From Rhodocyclaceae bacterium (lineage in GTDB: Bacteria > Pseudomonadota > Gammaproteobacteria > Burkholderiales > Rhodocyclaceae), in NCBI GenBank assembly GCA_023383815.1, contig JAHDYG010000002.1:245817-309816 (forward strand): a DNA stretch of 64,000 nucleotides. Direction: 5' to 3'. How positions within the stretch are numbered: the stretch's first letter is position 1; every line of letters starts with the position of its first letter. The translations under genes were made by a program, and so were the position numbers. Below the pieces are notes generated by a model. It was given only the letters and a program-made list of their open reading frames with translations, made no database searches and was not told where the DNA came from. Of the stretch, positions 28,630-39,767 are shown piece after piece.

Positions 28630-31374
28630 GTGGAAGTGCGGCTGAGGGAAGAGAACCGCTTGCCCAGTCATGCCGCGGAGACGGCGGCGGTACTGGATGA
28701 GTTGAAGGTCTCCGTGGCGGATGGCCTGAGCGAGGCCGCGGCCGCCGAGGGACTGCGTCGGTACGGTCGCAACGTCCTTCCCGCGCAACCCGGACGAGGC
28801 CCACTGAAACGTTTCCTGGCCCAGTTCGATGACGTCCTGATCTACGTCCTCGTTGGAGCTGGTGCCATCACTGCATGGCTCGGGCACTGGATCGACAGTG
28901 GCGTGATCTTCGGGGTTGTCGTCATCAACGCGATCATCGGCCACATCCAGGAAGGCAAGGCCGAGCAGGCGCTCGATGCGATCCGCGCCATGCTGTCGCT
29001 GGCCGCGCAGGTCGTGCGTGATGGCCGTCGCAGGGAGCTTCCGGCCGAGGATCTCGTGCCGGGCGATATCGTTCATCTGACCTCGGGCGACAAGGTTCCA
29101 GCCGATCTGCGTCTGATCGAGGTGCGCAACCTGCTCGTCGAAGAAGCTGCGCTCACCGGAGAGTCGGTGCCGGTGGAGAAGCAGACGGCGCCCGTGACTG
29201 CGCAGGCCGTTCTTGCCGACCGCAGTTGCATGGCGTATTCGGGGACCTTGGTCGCGCGTGGCCAGGCGGTCGGGGTGGTGGTCGCGACCGGAGGAGCGAC
29301 CGAGATCGGCCGCATCAGTGCGATGCTGAGTGGCGTCACGCGACTGACGACCCCGTTGCTCCGGCAGATGGCCGCCTTCGGACGCTGGCTGACCTGGGTC
29401 ATCCTCGCCACTGCGGCTGCCGTGTTCGGATTCGGAATCCTGTTGCGGGGCTATTCGTCCGGCGAGATGTTCCTTGCGGCGGTCGGTCTGGCGGTCGCCG
29501 CGATTCCCGAGGGGTTGCCCGCGATCATGACGATCACGCTGGCGATCGGCGTCCAGCGCATGGCCCGGCGCAACGCGATCGTCCGCAGGTTGCCGTCGGT
29601 CGAGACGCTCGGTTCGGTCACGGTGATCTGTTCGGACAAGACGGGCACGCTCACACGCAACGAGATGACGGTCCAGCGCATCGCGTGCGGCTGGGGCGTC
29701 ATCGCCGTTACCGGGGTCGGCTACGCGCCGCATGGTGGCTTCGAGCGGTTGGTCGAGGGCTCCACGACGGAGCTGGACCCGGCGGCGCATCCGCCGCTGA
29801 TCGAGCTTGCGCGGGCATCGTTGCTGTGCAATGACGCGAGCGTGAACCAGGACGGCGAGAGCTGGCGCCTGCGTGGCGATCCGACCGAAGGCGCACTCGT
29901 CACCCTGGCGTTGAAGGCGGGGCTCGACCCGCGGTTCGAGCAAGAGGCCCGGCCGCGTGTGGACGTGATCCCGTTCGAGTCGGAGCACCGCTTCATGGCG
30001 ACCCTCCATCACGATCACGAGGGGCGCCGTCTGATCTATCTGAAGGGCGCTCCGGAGCGCGTGCTGGCACTTTGCACGCAGCAACTCGGACCCGACGGGC
30101 AGGAAGTCGCCATCGACCCGCAAGGCTGGCAGGCTGCGATGGAAGAGACGGCCGGAGGCGGGATGCGTCTGCTGGCCGTCGCACGGCGCGATGGCCCGGA
30201 CCGACGTCTGGAACTGGAGTTTGGCGACGTCGAACGAGGGGACTTCACGCTGCTCGGGGTGCTGGGCCTGAGCGACCCTCCGCGTGAGGACGCGGTTGAT
30301 GCCGTAGCGCGGTGCCGCTCGGCCGGCATCGCCGTCAAGATGATCACGGGTGACCATGTCGCGACCGCCAGGGCGATCGGGCTTCAGATGGGCTTTCGAG
30401 CCGATCTCAAGGCGATCACCGGCGCCGAGATCGAGCGGCTGGACGACGCGGCGCTGGCCTCGATCGTGCTCGACACGGATGTCTTCGCGCGCGCGAGTCC
30501 CGAGCACAAGCTGAGGCTCGTCACCGCCTTGCAGGCGCGCGGCGAGGTCGTGGCAATGACCGGCGACGGGGTGAACGATGCCCCGGCGCTCAAGCGTGCC
30601 GACGTTGGCGTTGCGATGGGCTGCAAGGGGACCGAGGCGGCCAAGGAGGCGGCCGAGATGGTGCTCGTCGACGACAATTTCGCTTCGGTTGCAGCGGCCG
30701 TGGAGGAGGGACGCACCGTCTACGACAACCTCAAGAAGGCGATCGCGTTCATCCTGCCGACCAACGTCGGGCAGGCCGGCATCGTGCTGGTTGCGGTCGT
30801 CTTCGGCATGACGCTTCCGATCACACCGGCGCAGATCCTGTGGGTCAACATGATCACTGCGGTGACCCTCGCGCTCGCACTTGCGTTCGAGACTCCGGAG
30901 CGCGGGATCATGCGTCGGCCGCCGCGCAAGCCTGCGGAGCCCTTGCTGAGCCGCTTCGTGGTCTGGCGCGTGCTGTTCGTCGGCGCGTTGCTCGTCCTGG
31001 GGGGCGTCGGGTTCTTCCTCTGGGAGCTGCAGCGCGGCGAAACACTTGCCGCAGCAAGAACCGCGGCCGTCAATGCGGTGCTGATCGGCGAAGTGTTCTA
31101 CCTGTTCAACGTGCGCAGCTTCGCCGACCCCGTGCTCACGCGTGAGGGCTTTCTGGGCAATCCCTACGTGCTGGGGGCGATTGCGCTGCTCCTGTTGGCA
31201 CAGGCGGGATTTACCTACTTGCCGGCGATGCAGGCGCTGTTCGGGACGGCCGCGCTCGATCCTGTTGCATGGCTGCGGATCGTCGCCTTCGGTATCATCG
31301 TGCTCCTCGTGGTCGAGGCCGAGAAGGCCGTCGTGAAGCGCGTGCGGCATCGTGCGGGTCGGCGTCGCGCTTGA
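28630..31374 (+). CDS. P-type (P2A-like) cation-transporting ATPase
   Basis: From the GTG at 28630 this is 914 residues. It has an N-terminal cation-ATPase domain (SEAAAAEGLRRYGRNVLP), the actuator motif LTGESVPVEK, the membrane motif AIPEGLPAIMTITLAIGVQRM, the phosphorylation site CSDKTGTLTRNEMTVQ, the hinge TGDGVNDAPALKRADVGVAMG, and a C-terminal domain of about six helices. The PEGLP motif and overall layout point to the Ca2+/Mn2+/Na+ group rather than heavy-metal CopA types, and no metal-binding N-terminal domain is seen. The start is uncertain: a GTG at 28636 or a TTG at 28660, behind a GAGGGAAGAG stretch, are alternatives. Confidence 0.9.
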   Translation: MEVRLREENRLPSHAAETAAVLDELKVSVADGLSEAAAAEGLRRYGRNVLPAQPGRGPLKRFLAQFDDVLIYVLVGAGAITAWLGHWIDSGVIFGVVVINAIIGHIQEGKAEQALDAIRAMLSLAAQVVRDGRRRELPAEDLVPGDIVHLTSGDKVPADLRLIEVRNLLVEEAALTGESVPVEKQTAPVTAQAVLADRSCMAYSGTLVARGQAVGVVVATGGATEIGRISAMLSGVTRLTTPLLRQMAAFGRWLTWVILATAAAVFGFGILLRGYSSGEMFLAAVGLAVAAIPEGLPAIMTITLAIGVQRMARRNAIVRRLPSVETLGSVTVICSDKTGTLTRNEMTVQRIACGWGVIAVTGVGYAPHGGFERLVEGSTTELDPAAHPPLIELARASLLCNDASVNQDGESWRLRGDPTEGALVTLALKAGLDPRFEQEARPRVDVIPFESEHRFMATLHHDHEGRRLIYLKGAPERVLALCTQQLGPDGQEVAIDPQGWQAAMEETAGGGMRLLAVARRDGPDRRLELEFGDVERGDFTLLGVLGLSDPPREDAVDAVARCRSAGIAVKMITGDHVATARAIGLQMGFRADLKAITGAEIERLDDAALASIVLDTDVFARASPEHKLRLVTALQARGEVVAMTGDGVNDAPALKRADVGVAMGCKGTEAAKEAAEMVLVDDNFASVAAAVEEGRTVYDNLKKAIAFILPTNVGQAGIVLVAVVFGMTLPITPAQILWVNMITAVTLALALAFETPERGIMRRPPRKPAEPLLSRFVVWRVLFVGALLVLGGVGFFLWELQRGETLAAARTAAVNAVLIGEVFYLFNVRSFADPVLTREGFLGNPYVLGAIALLLLAQAGFTYLPAMQALFGTAALDPVAWLRIVAFGIIVLLVVEAEKAVVKRVRHRAGRRRA

Positions 31375-31458
31375 TCGCCAGGCTGCGCAGGGCCCGACGG
31401 GTCGGCATCGTTCCGGCCCGCATCCATAACGATCGCCATCTTCCCTGACGAGTTGCCA

Positions 31459-34134
31459 ATGAACCAGAAGAATCAGACCGCTGCAGCCATTCAGCGCAGC
31501 GACTACCGGGCCCTGCCCTGGACGGTCGAGCGGGTGGACCTCGCGTTTCACCTCGATCCGCGTGTGACGCGGGTCACCAGCACCCTGCAGTGCGTGCGCA
31601 ACCCCGCGCAGCCCGAGGAGGGGCCTTTGCCCTTGTTCGGCGACGGGCTGGAGCTGATCAGCCTGAAGGTGGATGGCGTAGTGCCCGAGGCGGTGCGGTG
31701 CGCGCACGTTCTGGACGGCTTGCGCCTGATGCTCGTCGGCGAGCGCGCGACCGTCGAGATCGTTACCGAGATCGACCCGTCCTCCAACACCGCGCTTTCG
31801 GGGCTGTATGAGTCGAAGGGCGGGCTCTTCACGCAGTGTGAGGCCGAGGGGTTTCGCCGCATCACCTACTTTCCGGACCGCCCCGACGTGATGGCGCGCT
31901 ATTGCGTGACCCTCGAAGCGGATGCCGAAGCATTCCCGGTACTGCTTTCGAACGGCAACCTCGTCGAGCGCGGAAATCTGCCCGATGGCCGCCACTTCGC
32001 CCGTTGGGAGGATCCCTTTCCGAAGCCGTCGTATCTGTTCGCACTCGTCGCAGCAAAGCTCGTTGCGCTTGAACGGCAGATCGAAACCTGCTCGGGGCGT
32101 CCGGTATTGCTGCAGCTCTGGGTCGAGGAAGGCAACCTGGACCGCGCCGGTCATGCGATGGATTCGCTCGTGCGGGCGTTGCGCTGGGATGAGGAGGCGT
32201 TCGGCCTGGAACTTGATCTCGACCGCTTCATGGTCGTCGCGGTGAGCGACTTCAACATGGGAGCGATGGAGAACAAGGGGCTGAACCTCTTCAACGCCAA
32301 GTACGTCCTTGCCCGGCCGGACACCGCGACCGACGTCGATTACGAGCGGATCGAAAGCGTCGTCGCCCACGAGTACTTCCACAACTGGACCGGCAACCGG
32401 GTGACCTGCCGGGACTGGTTCCAGCTCACGCTCAAGGAGGGGCTGACGGTCTTTCGCGACCAGCAGTTCTCGGCCGACATGCGGGCCCAGGCGTCGGACA
32501 GTGCGGAGGGCGGCGCATCAGCCCGTGCGGTCAAGCGCATCGAGGATGTGCGGGTGCTGCGTGCCGCGCAGTTTCCCGAGGACGCTGGCCCTATGGCCCA
32601 TCCGATCCGCCCGGATGCGTACCAGGAGATCAACAACTTCTATACCGCGACCGTCTACGAAAAGGGGGCCGAAGTCATTCGCATGCTGCACACCCTGCTC
32701 GGGCACGAAGGGTTTCGCAATGGCATGGATCTGTACTTCTCCTACCATGACGGCCAGGCGGTGACCTGCGACGAGTTCGTCGAATGCATGGCCGAGGCCA
32801 ATGGCCGCGACCTCGACCAGTTCCTGCTCTGGTACGGCAGGGCGGGAACGCCGCAGGTCAGGGCGCGTGGTCGCTGGATCGAGCCAGACGGTGCCTATGA
32901 GCTGACCCTGTCCCAGGCGCTGGGGGAGGGGCAGGCGCCCTTGCTGATTCCGGTCGCAGTCGGCCTGATGGGGCAGGATGGCGTCGACCTGCCGCTGCGG
33001 CTCGAAGGGGAGGTGCATGCACAGGCCTGCACGCGGGTGCTCGAACTGTGCGAGGCGGAGCAGAGCTTCCGCTTCACGGGCCTTCCGGCTGAACCGGTAC
33101 CGTCCCTGCTGCGTGGTTTCTCCGCGCCCGTGCTGCTCGATCTGGATGAGGACGATGCCCGGCTTGCGTTCCGCATGGCCCACGATTCCGACCCCTTCAA
33201 TCGCTGGGATGCGGGCCAGCGCTACGCCGAGCGGATCATTCTGGCCTGTGCGCAAGATGCGTCAGCCGAGGTCCCGGAAGCGTTTGTCGCTGCGTTCCGG
33301 AAGGTGCTCGCCGATGAGCGCCTCGATCCGGCCTTCCGTGCCCAGGCCGCAGCCTTGCCGGGGGAGGCCTACCTGCTCGAACGCATGAAGCCGGCCGATC
33401 CGGGGCGCCTGCGCGCTGCGCTGCTGCGTGTGATGCAGGCCCTCGGAACGCGCCTGGCCGACGATTGGCTGCAGATCCTCGGGCGGACCGTGGTCGATGG
33501 GCCCTATCGCTATCATCCGTCCGATGCCGGCCGACGGGCGCTGCGCAACCTGGCCCTCCGGATGCTGGCGTTTGCCGGAAACGAGGAGGGAGTGCTTCTG
33601 GCGCGGCGACAGCTCGGAGAGGCGACGAACATGACCGATACCATGGGCGCGCTGTCGGCTCTGGTCGCCTGCGGAGAAGATGCGGCCCGGGACGCACTCG
33701 ATGACTTTCGCCGCCGTTTCGATGGCGATGAACTGGTGCTCGACAAGTGGTTCGCCGTTCAGGCTGGGGCCTGGCGCCGCGACTCCGGTCAGACGCCGGT
33801 ACTCGACCGCGTGCAGGCACTGACCGCCGATCCGGCCTTCCGCCTGTCGAATCCGAACAAGGTGTATGCGCTGCTCGGTACCTTCTTCAACGCGAACGCG
33901 GCCGAATTCCATGACGCCGATGGCCGGGGGCATGCCTTCTGGGCCGACCGGGTGATCGAACTCGATGCCCGCAATCCGCAAGTCGCGGCGCGCATGGCGC
34001 GCGCGCTGGAGAACTGGCGTCGCTATGGCCCTGCATTGCAGACGTCGATCCTCGCGCAGATCGAACGGGTGCGGGCAACGCCGGAGCTGTCGCCCGACGT
34101 CGCGGAGATCATCGAAAAGGCCCTGGGGGGCTGA
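31459..34134 (+). CDS. pepN: Aminopeptidase N (M1 metallopeptidase)
   Basis: This 891-residue protein matches proteobacterial PepN in length and motifs: the exopeptidase motif NMGAMENKGLNLFN, the zinc site VVAHEYFHNWTGNRVTCRDWFQLTLKEGLTVFRDQQFS (HExxH-x18-E), and the conserved catalytic Tyr in FYTATVYEKGAEVIRML. It removes N-terminal residues from peptides in the cytoplasm. I use the ATG at 31459; a TTG two codons earlier is also in frame. It is separated from the upstream ATPase gene by 84 bases. Confidence 0.97.
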   Translation: MNQKNQTAAAIQRSDYRALPWTVERVDLAFHLDPRVTRVTSTLQCVRNPAQPEEGPLPLFGDGLELISLKVDGVVPEAVRCAHVLDGLRLMLVGERATVEIVTEIDPSSNTALSGLYESKGGLFTQCEAEGFRRITYFPDRPDVMARYCVTLEADAEAFPVLLSNGNLVERGNLPDGRHFARWEDPFPKPSYLFALVAAKLVALERQIETCSGRPVLLQLWVEEGNLDRAGHAMDSLVRALRWDEEAFGLELDLDRFMVVAVSDFNMGAMENKGLNLFNAKYVLARPDTATDVDYERIESVVAHEYFHNWTGNRVTCRDWFQLTLKEGLTVFRDQQFSADMRAQASDSAEGGASARAVKRIEDVRVLRAAQFPEDAGPMAHPIRPDAYQEINNFYTATVYEKGAEVIRMLHTLLGHEGFRNGMDLYFSYHDGQAVTCDEFVECMAEANGRDLDQFLLWYGRAGTPQVRARGRWIEPDGAYELTLSQALGEGQAPLLIPVAVGLMGQDGVDLPLRLEGEVHAQACTRVLELCEAEQSFRFTGLPAEPVPSLLRGFSAPVLLDLDEDDARLAFRMAHDSDPFNRWDAGQRYAERIILACAQDASAEVPEAFVAAFRKVLADERLDPAFRAQAAALPGEAYLLERMKPADPGRLRAALLRVMQALGTRLADDWLQILGRTVVDGPYRYHPSDAGRRALRNLALRMLAFAGNEEGVLLARRQLGEATNMTDTMGALSALVACGEDAARDALDDFRRRFDGDELVLDKWFAVQAGAWRRDSGQTPVLDRVQALTADPAFRLSNPNKVYALLGTFFNANAAEFHDADGRGHAFWADRVIELDARNPQVAARMARALENWRRYGPALQTSILAQIERVRATPELSPDVAEIIEKALGG

Positions 34135-34154
34135 GGCGCGGGCAATCCGCTGCG

Positions 34155-34189
34155 CGGCCGGGCGCAGGAGACGAGCCTGCGCCCGGCCG
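34155..34189. terminator. Strong hairpin between convergent pepN and thioesterase genes
   Basis: A perfect 14-base GC-rich stem (CGGCCGGGCGCAGG with CCTGCGCCCGGCCG) and 7-base loop fills the gap between the two stop codons. Neither side has a T-tract. It could still serve as a bidirectional transcription or RNA 3'-end barrier. Confidence 0.5.
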
Positions 34190-34192
34190 TGG

Positions 34193-34621
34193 TCATCCTG
34201 CAGGCGGTTCGGCCGGCAGGGCGAAGCCTTGGGCGCGTTGTGCCGCTTCGGCCGGGAAGGGTTGCGAACGGCGGGTTTCAGGGTTCAGGCAGACCACAGT
34301 GAACTCGCACACCGAGCACACCTCTTCCGTCTCGGTATTCACAAGCTCATGGCGAAAGCGCAGGACCTTCTCGCGCATCTCGAGCACGCCGGTGCGCACG
34401 ACGATCGTGTCGCCGGGGTACAACTCGCGCCGGTAGGCGATGTTCTGCTGGACGGCGGCAAGATGTACGGCACCCGAACGCAGGCGCGATGCCGTCAGGC
34501 CCAGCATGGCATAGAACTGCCAGCAGGCCTCCTCGAAAAACTCCATGTAGGCCCGCACGTTGATGTGGCCCATGTGGTCGCGTTGCCACTCATGGACGGT
34601 GCCTCGTGCGGTTTCGACCAT
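34193..34621 (-). CDS. Acyl-CoA thioesterase (hotdog fold, 4-hydroxybenzoyl-CoA thioesterase type)
   Basis: The 142-residue protein has the hotdog pattern VHEWQRDHMGHINVRAYMEFFEEACWQFYAML, where the conserved Asp/His of the hotdog helix sits near HMGHINV. Strands QQNIAYRRELYPGDTIVVRTGVLEMREKVLRFRHELVN and CSVCEFTVVCLNPETRRSQPFP follow. It probably hydrolyses an acyl-CoA; the substrate is unknown. ATG 34621 has GGAGCG upstream. It is 23 bases from the CBS gene on the same strand. Confidence 0.85.
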   Translation of the reverse strand: MVETARGTVHEWQRDHMGHINVRAYMEFFEEACWQFYAMLGLTASRLRSGAVHLAAVQQNIAYRRELYPGDTIVVRTGVLEMREKVLRFRHELVNTETEEVCSVCEFTVVCLNPETRRSQPFPAEAAQRAQGFALPAEPPAG

Positions 34622-34644
34622 GGCCGGAGCGCTCCCGTGTGCGA

Positions 34645-35097
34645 TCAGGTGGCGAGATCGCCGGCGATGTAGTTCGCCAGGTGCTGGATGGTGGCTTCCT
34701 GCTCGTCCATGATGGCTTTCACGACGTCGCCGATCGAGATCAGGCCAATGGTCTTTCCGCCTTCGACGACTGGAACGTGCCGGAAACGGCGTTTTGTCAT
34801 CGTGTTCATGACGGCTGTGATCTGCTCGGTCGGCGGCACGGTATGGATGTTCGTGCTCATCAGCTCTCCGACCTTCGCATTGCGCGACGAAAGCCCCTTC
34901 AGGACGATCTTTCGCGCGTAGTCGCGCTCGGTGAAGATGCCCAGCAGGCGTTCGCCTTCGGTCACGAGCACAGCGCCGATCTCGTGCCGTGCCATGAGTT
35001 CTAGCGCCTCGTACACGCTGGTGTCCGGCGATACGCTGTAGGTCGTTCCACCCTTTCGGTCGAGCACCTGCTTCACGGTGATGGTTATGGCCGTCAT
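34645..35097 (-). CDS. Tandem CBS-domain protein
   Basis: From ATG 35097 this is 150 residues with two CBS motifs: VYEALELMARHEIGAVLVTEGERLLGIFTERDYARKIV (residues about 26-65) and ITAVMNTMTKRRFRHVPVVEGGKTIGLISIGDVVKAIMDEQ (about 90-130). Such stand-alone CBS pairs bind adenosine nucleotides and sense energy state. The GAGGAGGG site touches an ATG at 35103 but stands 6 bases before the ATG at 35097, so I chose the latter. It is in the same direction as the thioesterase gene. Confidence 0.92.
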   Translation of the reverse strand: MTAITITVKQVLDRKGGTTYSVSPDTSVYEALELMARHEIGAVLVTEGERLLGIFTERDYARKIVLKGLSSRNAKVGELMSTNIHTVPPTEQITAVMNTMTKRRFRHVPVVEGGKTIGLISIGDVVKAIMDEQEATIQHLANYIAGDLAT

Positions 35098-35211
35098 GAT
35101 CATCCCTCCTCGTTGTTCCCGTCCTGACTTCTCTCCCGGCGCCCTGACCACACGGCCGCATGGCGCCCTCGCGGCTATTGTGCCGGAATTGGCGTCGTGA
35201 GGGGGCGGTGG

Positions 35212-36925
<1,714 letters not shown>

Positions 36926-37066
36926 CGCTTGCTCCTGGTCCCGGCATCCGGGGCTTTCCGGTTGACCTGCCGGTCAAGAATACGGATCCGTAAGGGCGGC
37001 AGTGTTCCGCAATTTTCCGCATTGCACAAGCCCCGTTCGACGACTTTGGGGCGTGGCATCGTTCCG

Positions 37067-37708
37067 CTACATCGCGTAGCCGAAAAACTCGCGGTAGCTG
37101 CGCATGTTGCGCAGGCGGTCAAGCAGCAGCTCGAAATCGTCCTCCTCGGCGATCGGGTTGAGCACCTCGGCATCGACGATGAAGAGCGGGGCGGCGTCGT
37201 AACCGTAGAAGAAGCGTGCGTAGCGTTCTGCGACGCGCTCCAGGTATTGTTCGGTGATGCGCCGCTCGACGTCCAGGCCGCGCTGGCGCACTCGGCCGAT
37301 CAGGGTCTCGGGTTTGGCCTGGAGGTAGATCACAAGGTCGGGTCGGGCAATCTGCTCCGGCCGGATGGCATCGAACATTCGCTGGTAGAGGGCCAGTTCG
37401 TCCTCGGGCAGATTGAGCGCGGCGAACAGGGGATCCTTCTCGAGCAGGAAGTCGGACACGATGCGTCGACCGCCTCCGCTCTCCTCGCCCAGGGCGCCGA
37501 GCTGGTCGACCCGCTGGAAAAGAAACGAGAGCTGGGTTGCCAGCGCCCAGCGGTCCGGGTGCTGGTAGAAGCGTCCGAGGAAGGGGTTGCGCTCGGGGGC
37601 CTCGAAAATCGTTCCGGCGTCGAGCCTGGCGGCGATGCGGCGGGCGAGGGAGGTCTTCCCTGCGCCGATCGGACCCTCGACCACGATGTATTGCGCCTTG
37701 TCGAGCAT
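37067..37708 (-). CDS. Deoxynucleoside kinase family protein
   Basis: This 213-residue kinase has the P-loop YIVVEGPIGAGKTSLARRIA and the dNK family pattern FEAPERNPFLGRFYQHPDRWALATQLSFLFQRVDQL, then VSDFLLEKDPLFAALNL and RPDLVIYLQAKPETLIGRVRQRG. It should phosphorylate deoxynucleosides with ATP, probably deoxyguanosine or deoxyadenosine, but the substrate is not readable. It lies between panB and folK, a recurrent betaproteobacterial order, and is 53 bases from folK. Confidence 0.9.
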   Translation of the reverse strand: MLDKAQYIVVEGPIGAGKTSLARRIAARLDAGTIFEAPERNPFLGRFYQHPDRWALATQLSFLFQRVDQLGALGEESGGGRRIVSDFLLEKDPLFAALNLPEDELALYQRMFDAIRPEQIARPDLVIYLQAKPETLIGRVRQRGLDVERRITEQYLERVAERYARFFYGYDAAPLFIVDAEVLNPIAEEDDFELLLDRLRNMRSYREFFGYAM

Positions 37709-37761
37709 GATGGACCTCGGATTCCTTGGAATGGGGGCGACCCCTCAGCGGAAAGTCTATC

Positions 37762-38280
37762 TCAGAGTCGGACCACGGTCTGGTCCGCGACCGACGGGAG
37801 CAGGTCCGCGACCTTCCCGCGTCCAGGGATCGTGGCGTCCGGAGCGATCTCGGCCAGAGGAACGAGTACGAAGGCGCGGGTGTGCATGCGCGGATGCGGT
37901 ACTTCGAGGACGGCGCTGCGGATCTCGCAGTCGCGGTAGAGCAGCAGATCGAGATCGAGCAACCGGGCGGCATGACGGGTCAGGCGAGTGCGACCAGCCT
38001 GTTGTTCGATCGCGAGCAGTCCTTCGAGCAGTTCGCCGGCTGCCAGGGTGGTCTCGATCTCGATGACTGCGTTCGTGTAGTCAGGCTGGCCGCTGACGCC
38101 AACGGGGGCGGTGCGATACAGCGACGAGCACCGGAGCACCGCGGTGCCGGGCAGCTTCCTGATCCGTTCCAGCGCGAATGCGCAGGCTGCGACCGGATCG
38201 CCCAGATTGGCGCCGAACGCGACGAAGGCGCGCGTCGCGCTGCCGCGGCCTGCCTGCGGCTCGGTGCCAGCCTGAGCCAT
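37762..38280 (-). CDS. folK: 6-hydroxymethyl-dihydropterin pyrophosphokinase
   Basis: The 172-residue HPPK has AFVAFGANLGDP, SSLYRTAPVGVSGQPDYTNAVIEIET, and the metal-binding motif RLLDLDLLLYRD with both Asp residues. It transfers pyrophosphate from ATP to the pterin in folate synthesis. The usual GPR triplet of the signature reads AAR here, a small deviation. It follows pcnB by 8 bases. Confidence 0.95.
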   Translation of the reverse strand: MAQAGTEPQAGRGSATRAFVAFGANLGDPVAACAFALERIRKLPGTAVLRCSSLYRTAPVGVSGQPDYTNAVIEIETTLAAGELLEGLLAIEQQAGRTRLTRHAARLLDLDLLLYRDCEIRSAVLEVPHPRMHTRAFVLVPLAEIAPDATIPGRGKVADLLPSVADQTVVRL

Positions 38281-38288
38281 TCGCGCGC

Positions 38289-39671
38289 TCAGATTCCTTC
38301 GTTGCCGCCGGCTACCGACGGCGAGGCCTGACGCTCACCGTTCTGCTCGCGTCCCCCCGGCTTGCGTCGCCGCCGACGCTTGCGCGGCGAAGCGCCGGCG
38401 GCAGGCGCAGCGGCAAGCAGGCGCTCGCGCTCGTCGGGCCCGGCGTGCGCGAAGTGCTGCCACCAGTCGACGAGTTCCATGGCGATCTCGCCTGACTGTG
38501 CGCGCAGGCGAAGGAAATCCCAGGCGGCACGGTAGGCCGGGTTCTCGATCAAGCGCCAGGGCGCCTTTCCGTTGCGCTTGTCGAAGCGCGGCTGCAGTGC
38601 CCAGATTTCCTTGATGTCGCCGGCGATGCGGCGCGTGATCGCGAGTTTGCGTGACTGTGCCTCGAGCACTCCGTCCATCGCCTCGAAAAGCGCCGGTTGT
38701 GCTGGCTCCCCCTTGCCCTTGCGGGCCTCCCAGTCGGCGAGGACTTCATGCCACAGCAGGGTTGCGAAAAGGAAACCGGGCGAGACCGATTTGCCTTGGC
38801 GCACCCGCTCGTCGGTGTTCTCGAGCGCGAGCCATACGAAGCGCTCGCCCAGCGGTTGTTCGAGGATCACGTCGAGCAGTGGCAGAAGGCCGTGGTGCAG
38901 TCCTTCCGCGCGCAGCTCTTTGAGGCACTTCACCGCGTGGCCCGAGCACAGCAGTTTCAGCATCTCGTCGAAGAGCCGCGCAGCCGGGACGTTCTCGAGC
39001 AGGCTGCTCATCTCGCGGATCGGATTTCTTGCTGCGGGATCGATCGCCAGATCGAGCTTCGCGCCGAAGCGCACCGCGCGCAGCATGCGCACCGGGTCTT
39101 CGCGGTAGCGTGCGCGCGGGTCGCCGATCATGCGCAGGGTCTTCTGGCGCAGGTCGGCGACTCCGTGGTGGTAGTCGATGATGGTTTCCCGGCCTGGGTC
39201 GTAGTACAGCGCATTGACGGTGAAATCCCTGCGTGTCGCATCCTCGGCCTGGTTTCCGTAGGCGTTGTCGCGCAGCACCCGGCCGTGCTCGTCGGTTTCT
39301 GCGGTGTCGTCATCGTGACAGGCGCGAAAGGTCGAGACCTCGATCGTCTCTCGTCCGCTCATGACGTGCACGATCTTGAAGCGCCGCCCGATGATGCGCG
39401 AACGCCGGAACAGTGCGCGAACCTCTTCGGGGGTCGCGCTGGTCGCGACGTCATGGTCCTTCGGCGTGTGTCCGGTGAGCAGATCGCGCACGGCTCCTCC
39501 GACGATGTAGGCCGCGTGTCCGTTCTCCTGCAGGACCGAACAGACCTTGCAGGCCGCCTGCGACAACTGGTCGCGGCGGATGCCATGCTGTTCGACCGGA
39601 ATCAGGGCCGGCTGTTGAGGTGAGGCCGATCCGGCGCGCCGGAACACCTTGCGCAGCAGTTTACGGATCAT
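38289..39671 (-). CDS. pcnB: Poly(A) polymerase I
   Basis: The 460-residue protein has the class II nucleotidyltransferase motif AAYIVGGAVRDLLTGHTPKDHDVATSATPEEVRALFRRSRIIGRRFKIVHV, with the metal-binding DHD pair. RRDFTVNALYYD and RYREDPVRMLRAVRFGAKL follow. It ends in a basic tail (RKRRRRRKPGG) typical of PcnB. It adds poly(A) to RNA 3' ends to promote decay. I start at ATG 39671 (MIRKLLRKVFRRAG); an upstream in-frame start would add 16 residues. Confidence 0.95.
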   Translation of the reverse strand: MIRKLLRKVFRRAGSASPQQPALIPVEQHGIRRDQLSQAACKVCSVLQENGHAAYIVGGAVRDLLTGHTPKDHDVATSATPEEVRALFRRSRIIGRRFKIVHVMSGRETIEVSTFRACHDDDTAETDEHGRVLRDNAYGNQAEDATRRDFTVNALYYDPGRETIIDYHHGVADLRQKTLRMIGDPRARYREDPVRMLRAVRFGAKLDLAIDPAARNPIREMSSLLENVPAARLFDEMLKLLCSGHAVKCLKELRAEGLHHGLLPLLDVILEQPLGERFVWLALENTDERVRQGKSVSPGFLFATLLWHEVLADWEARKGKGEPAQPALFEAMDGVLEAQSRKLAITRRIAGDIKEIWALQPRFDKRNGKAPWRLIENPAYRAAWDFLRLRAQSGEIAMELVDWWQHFAHAGPDERERLLAAAPAAGASPRKRRRRRKPGGREQNGERQASPSVAGGNEGI

Positions 39672-39767
39672 GAGGTGCGCGAGCGAAGAGTGAAAGGGAG
39701 GTCGGGCATAGGCGCGCAATCATAACTGATGCATTCCGCCTCGTGAGCTTTCGTCCTGCATCCGGAG

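Noticed and set aside
28186..32382. A 1398-codon open frame on the minus strand
   Set aside because: It lies wholly antisense to the RDD, P-type ATPase and pepN genes, which have clear motifs. High-GC codon bias creates such antisense frames.
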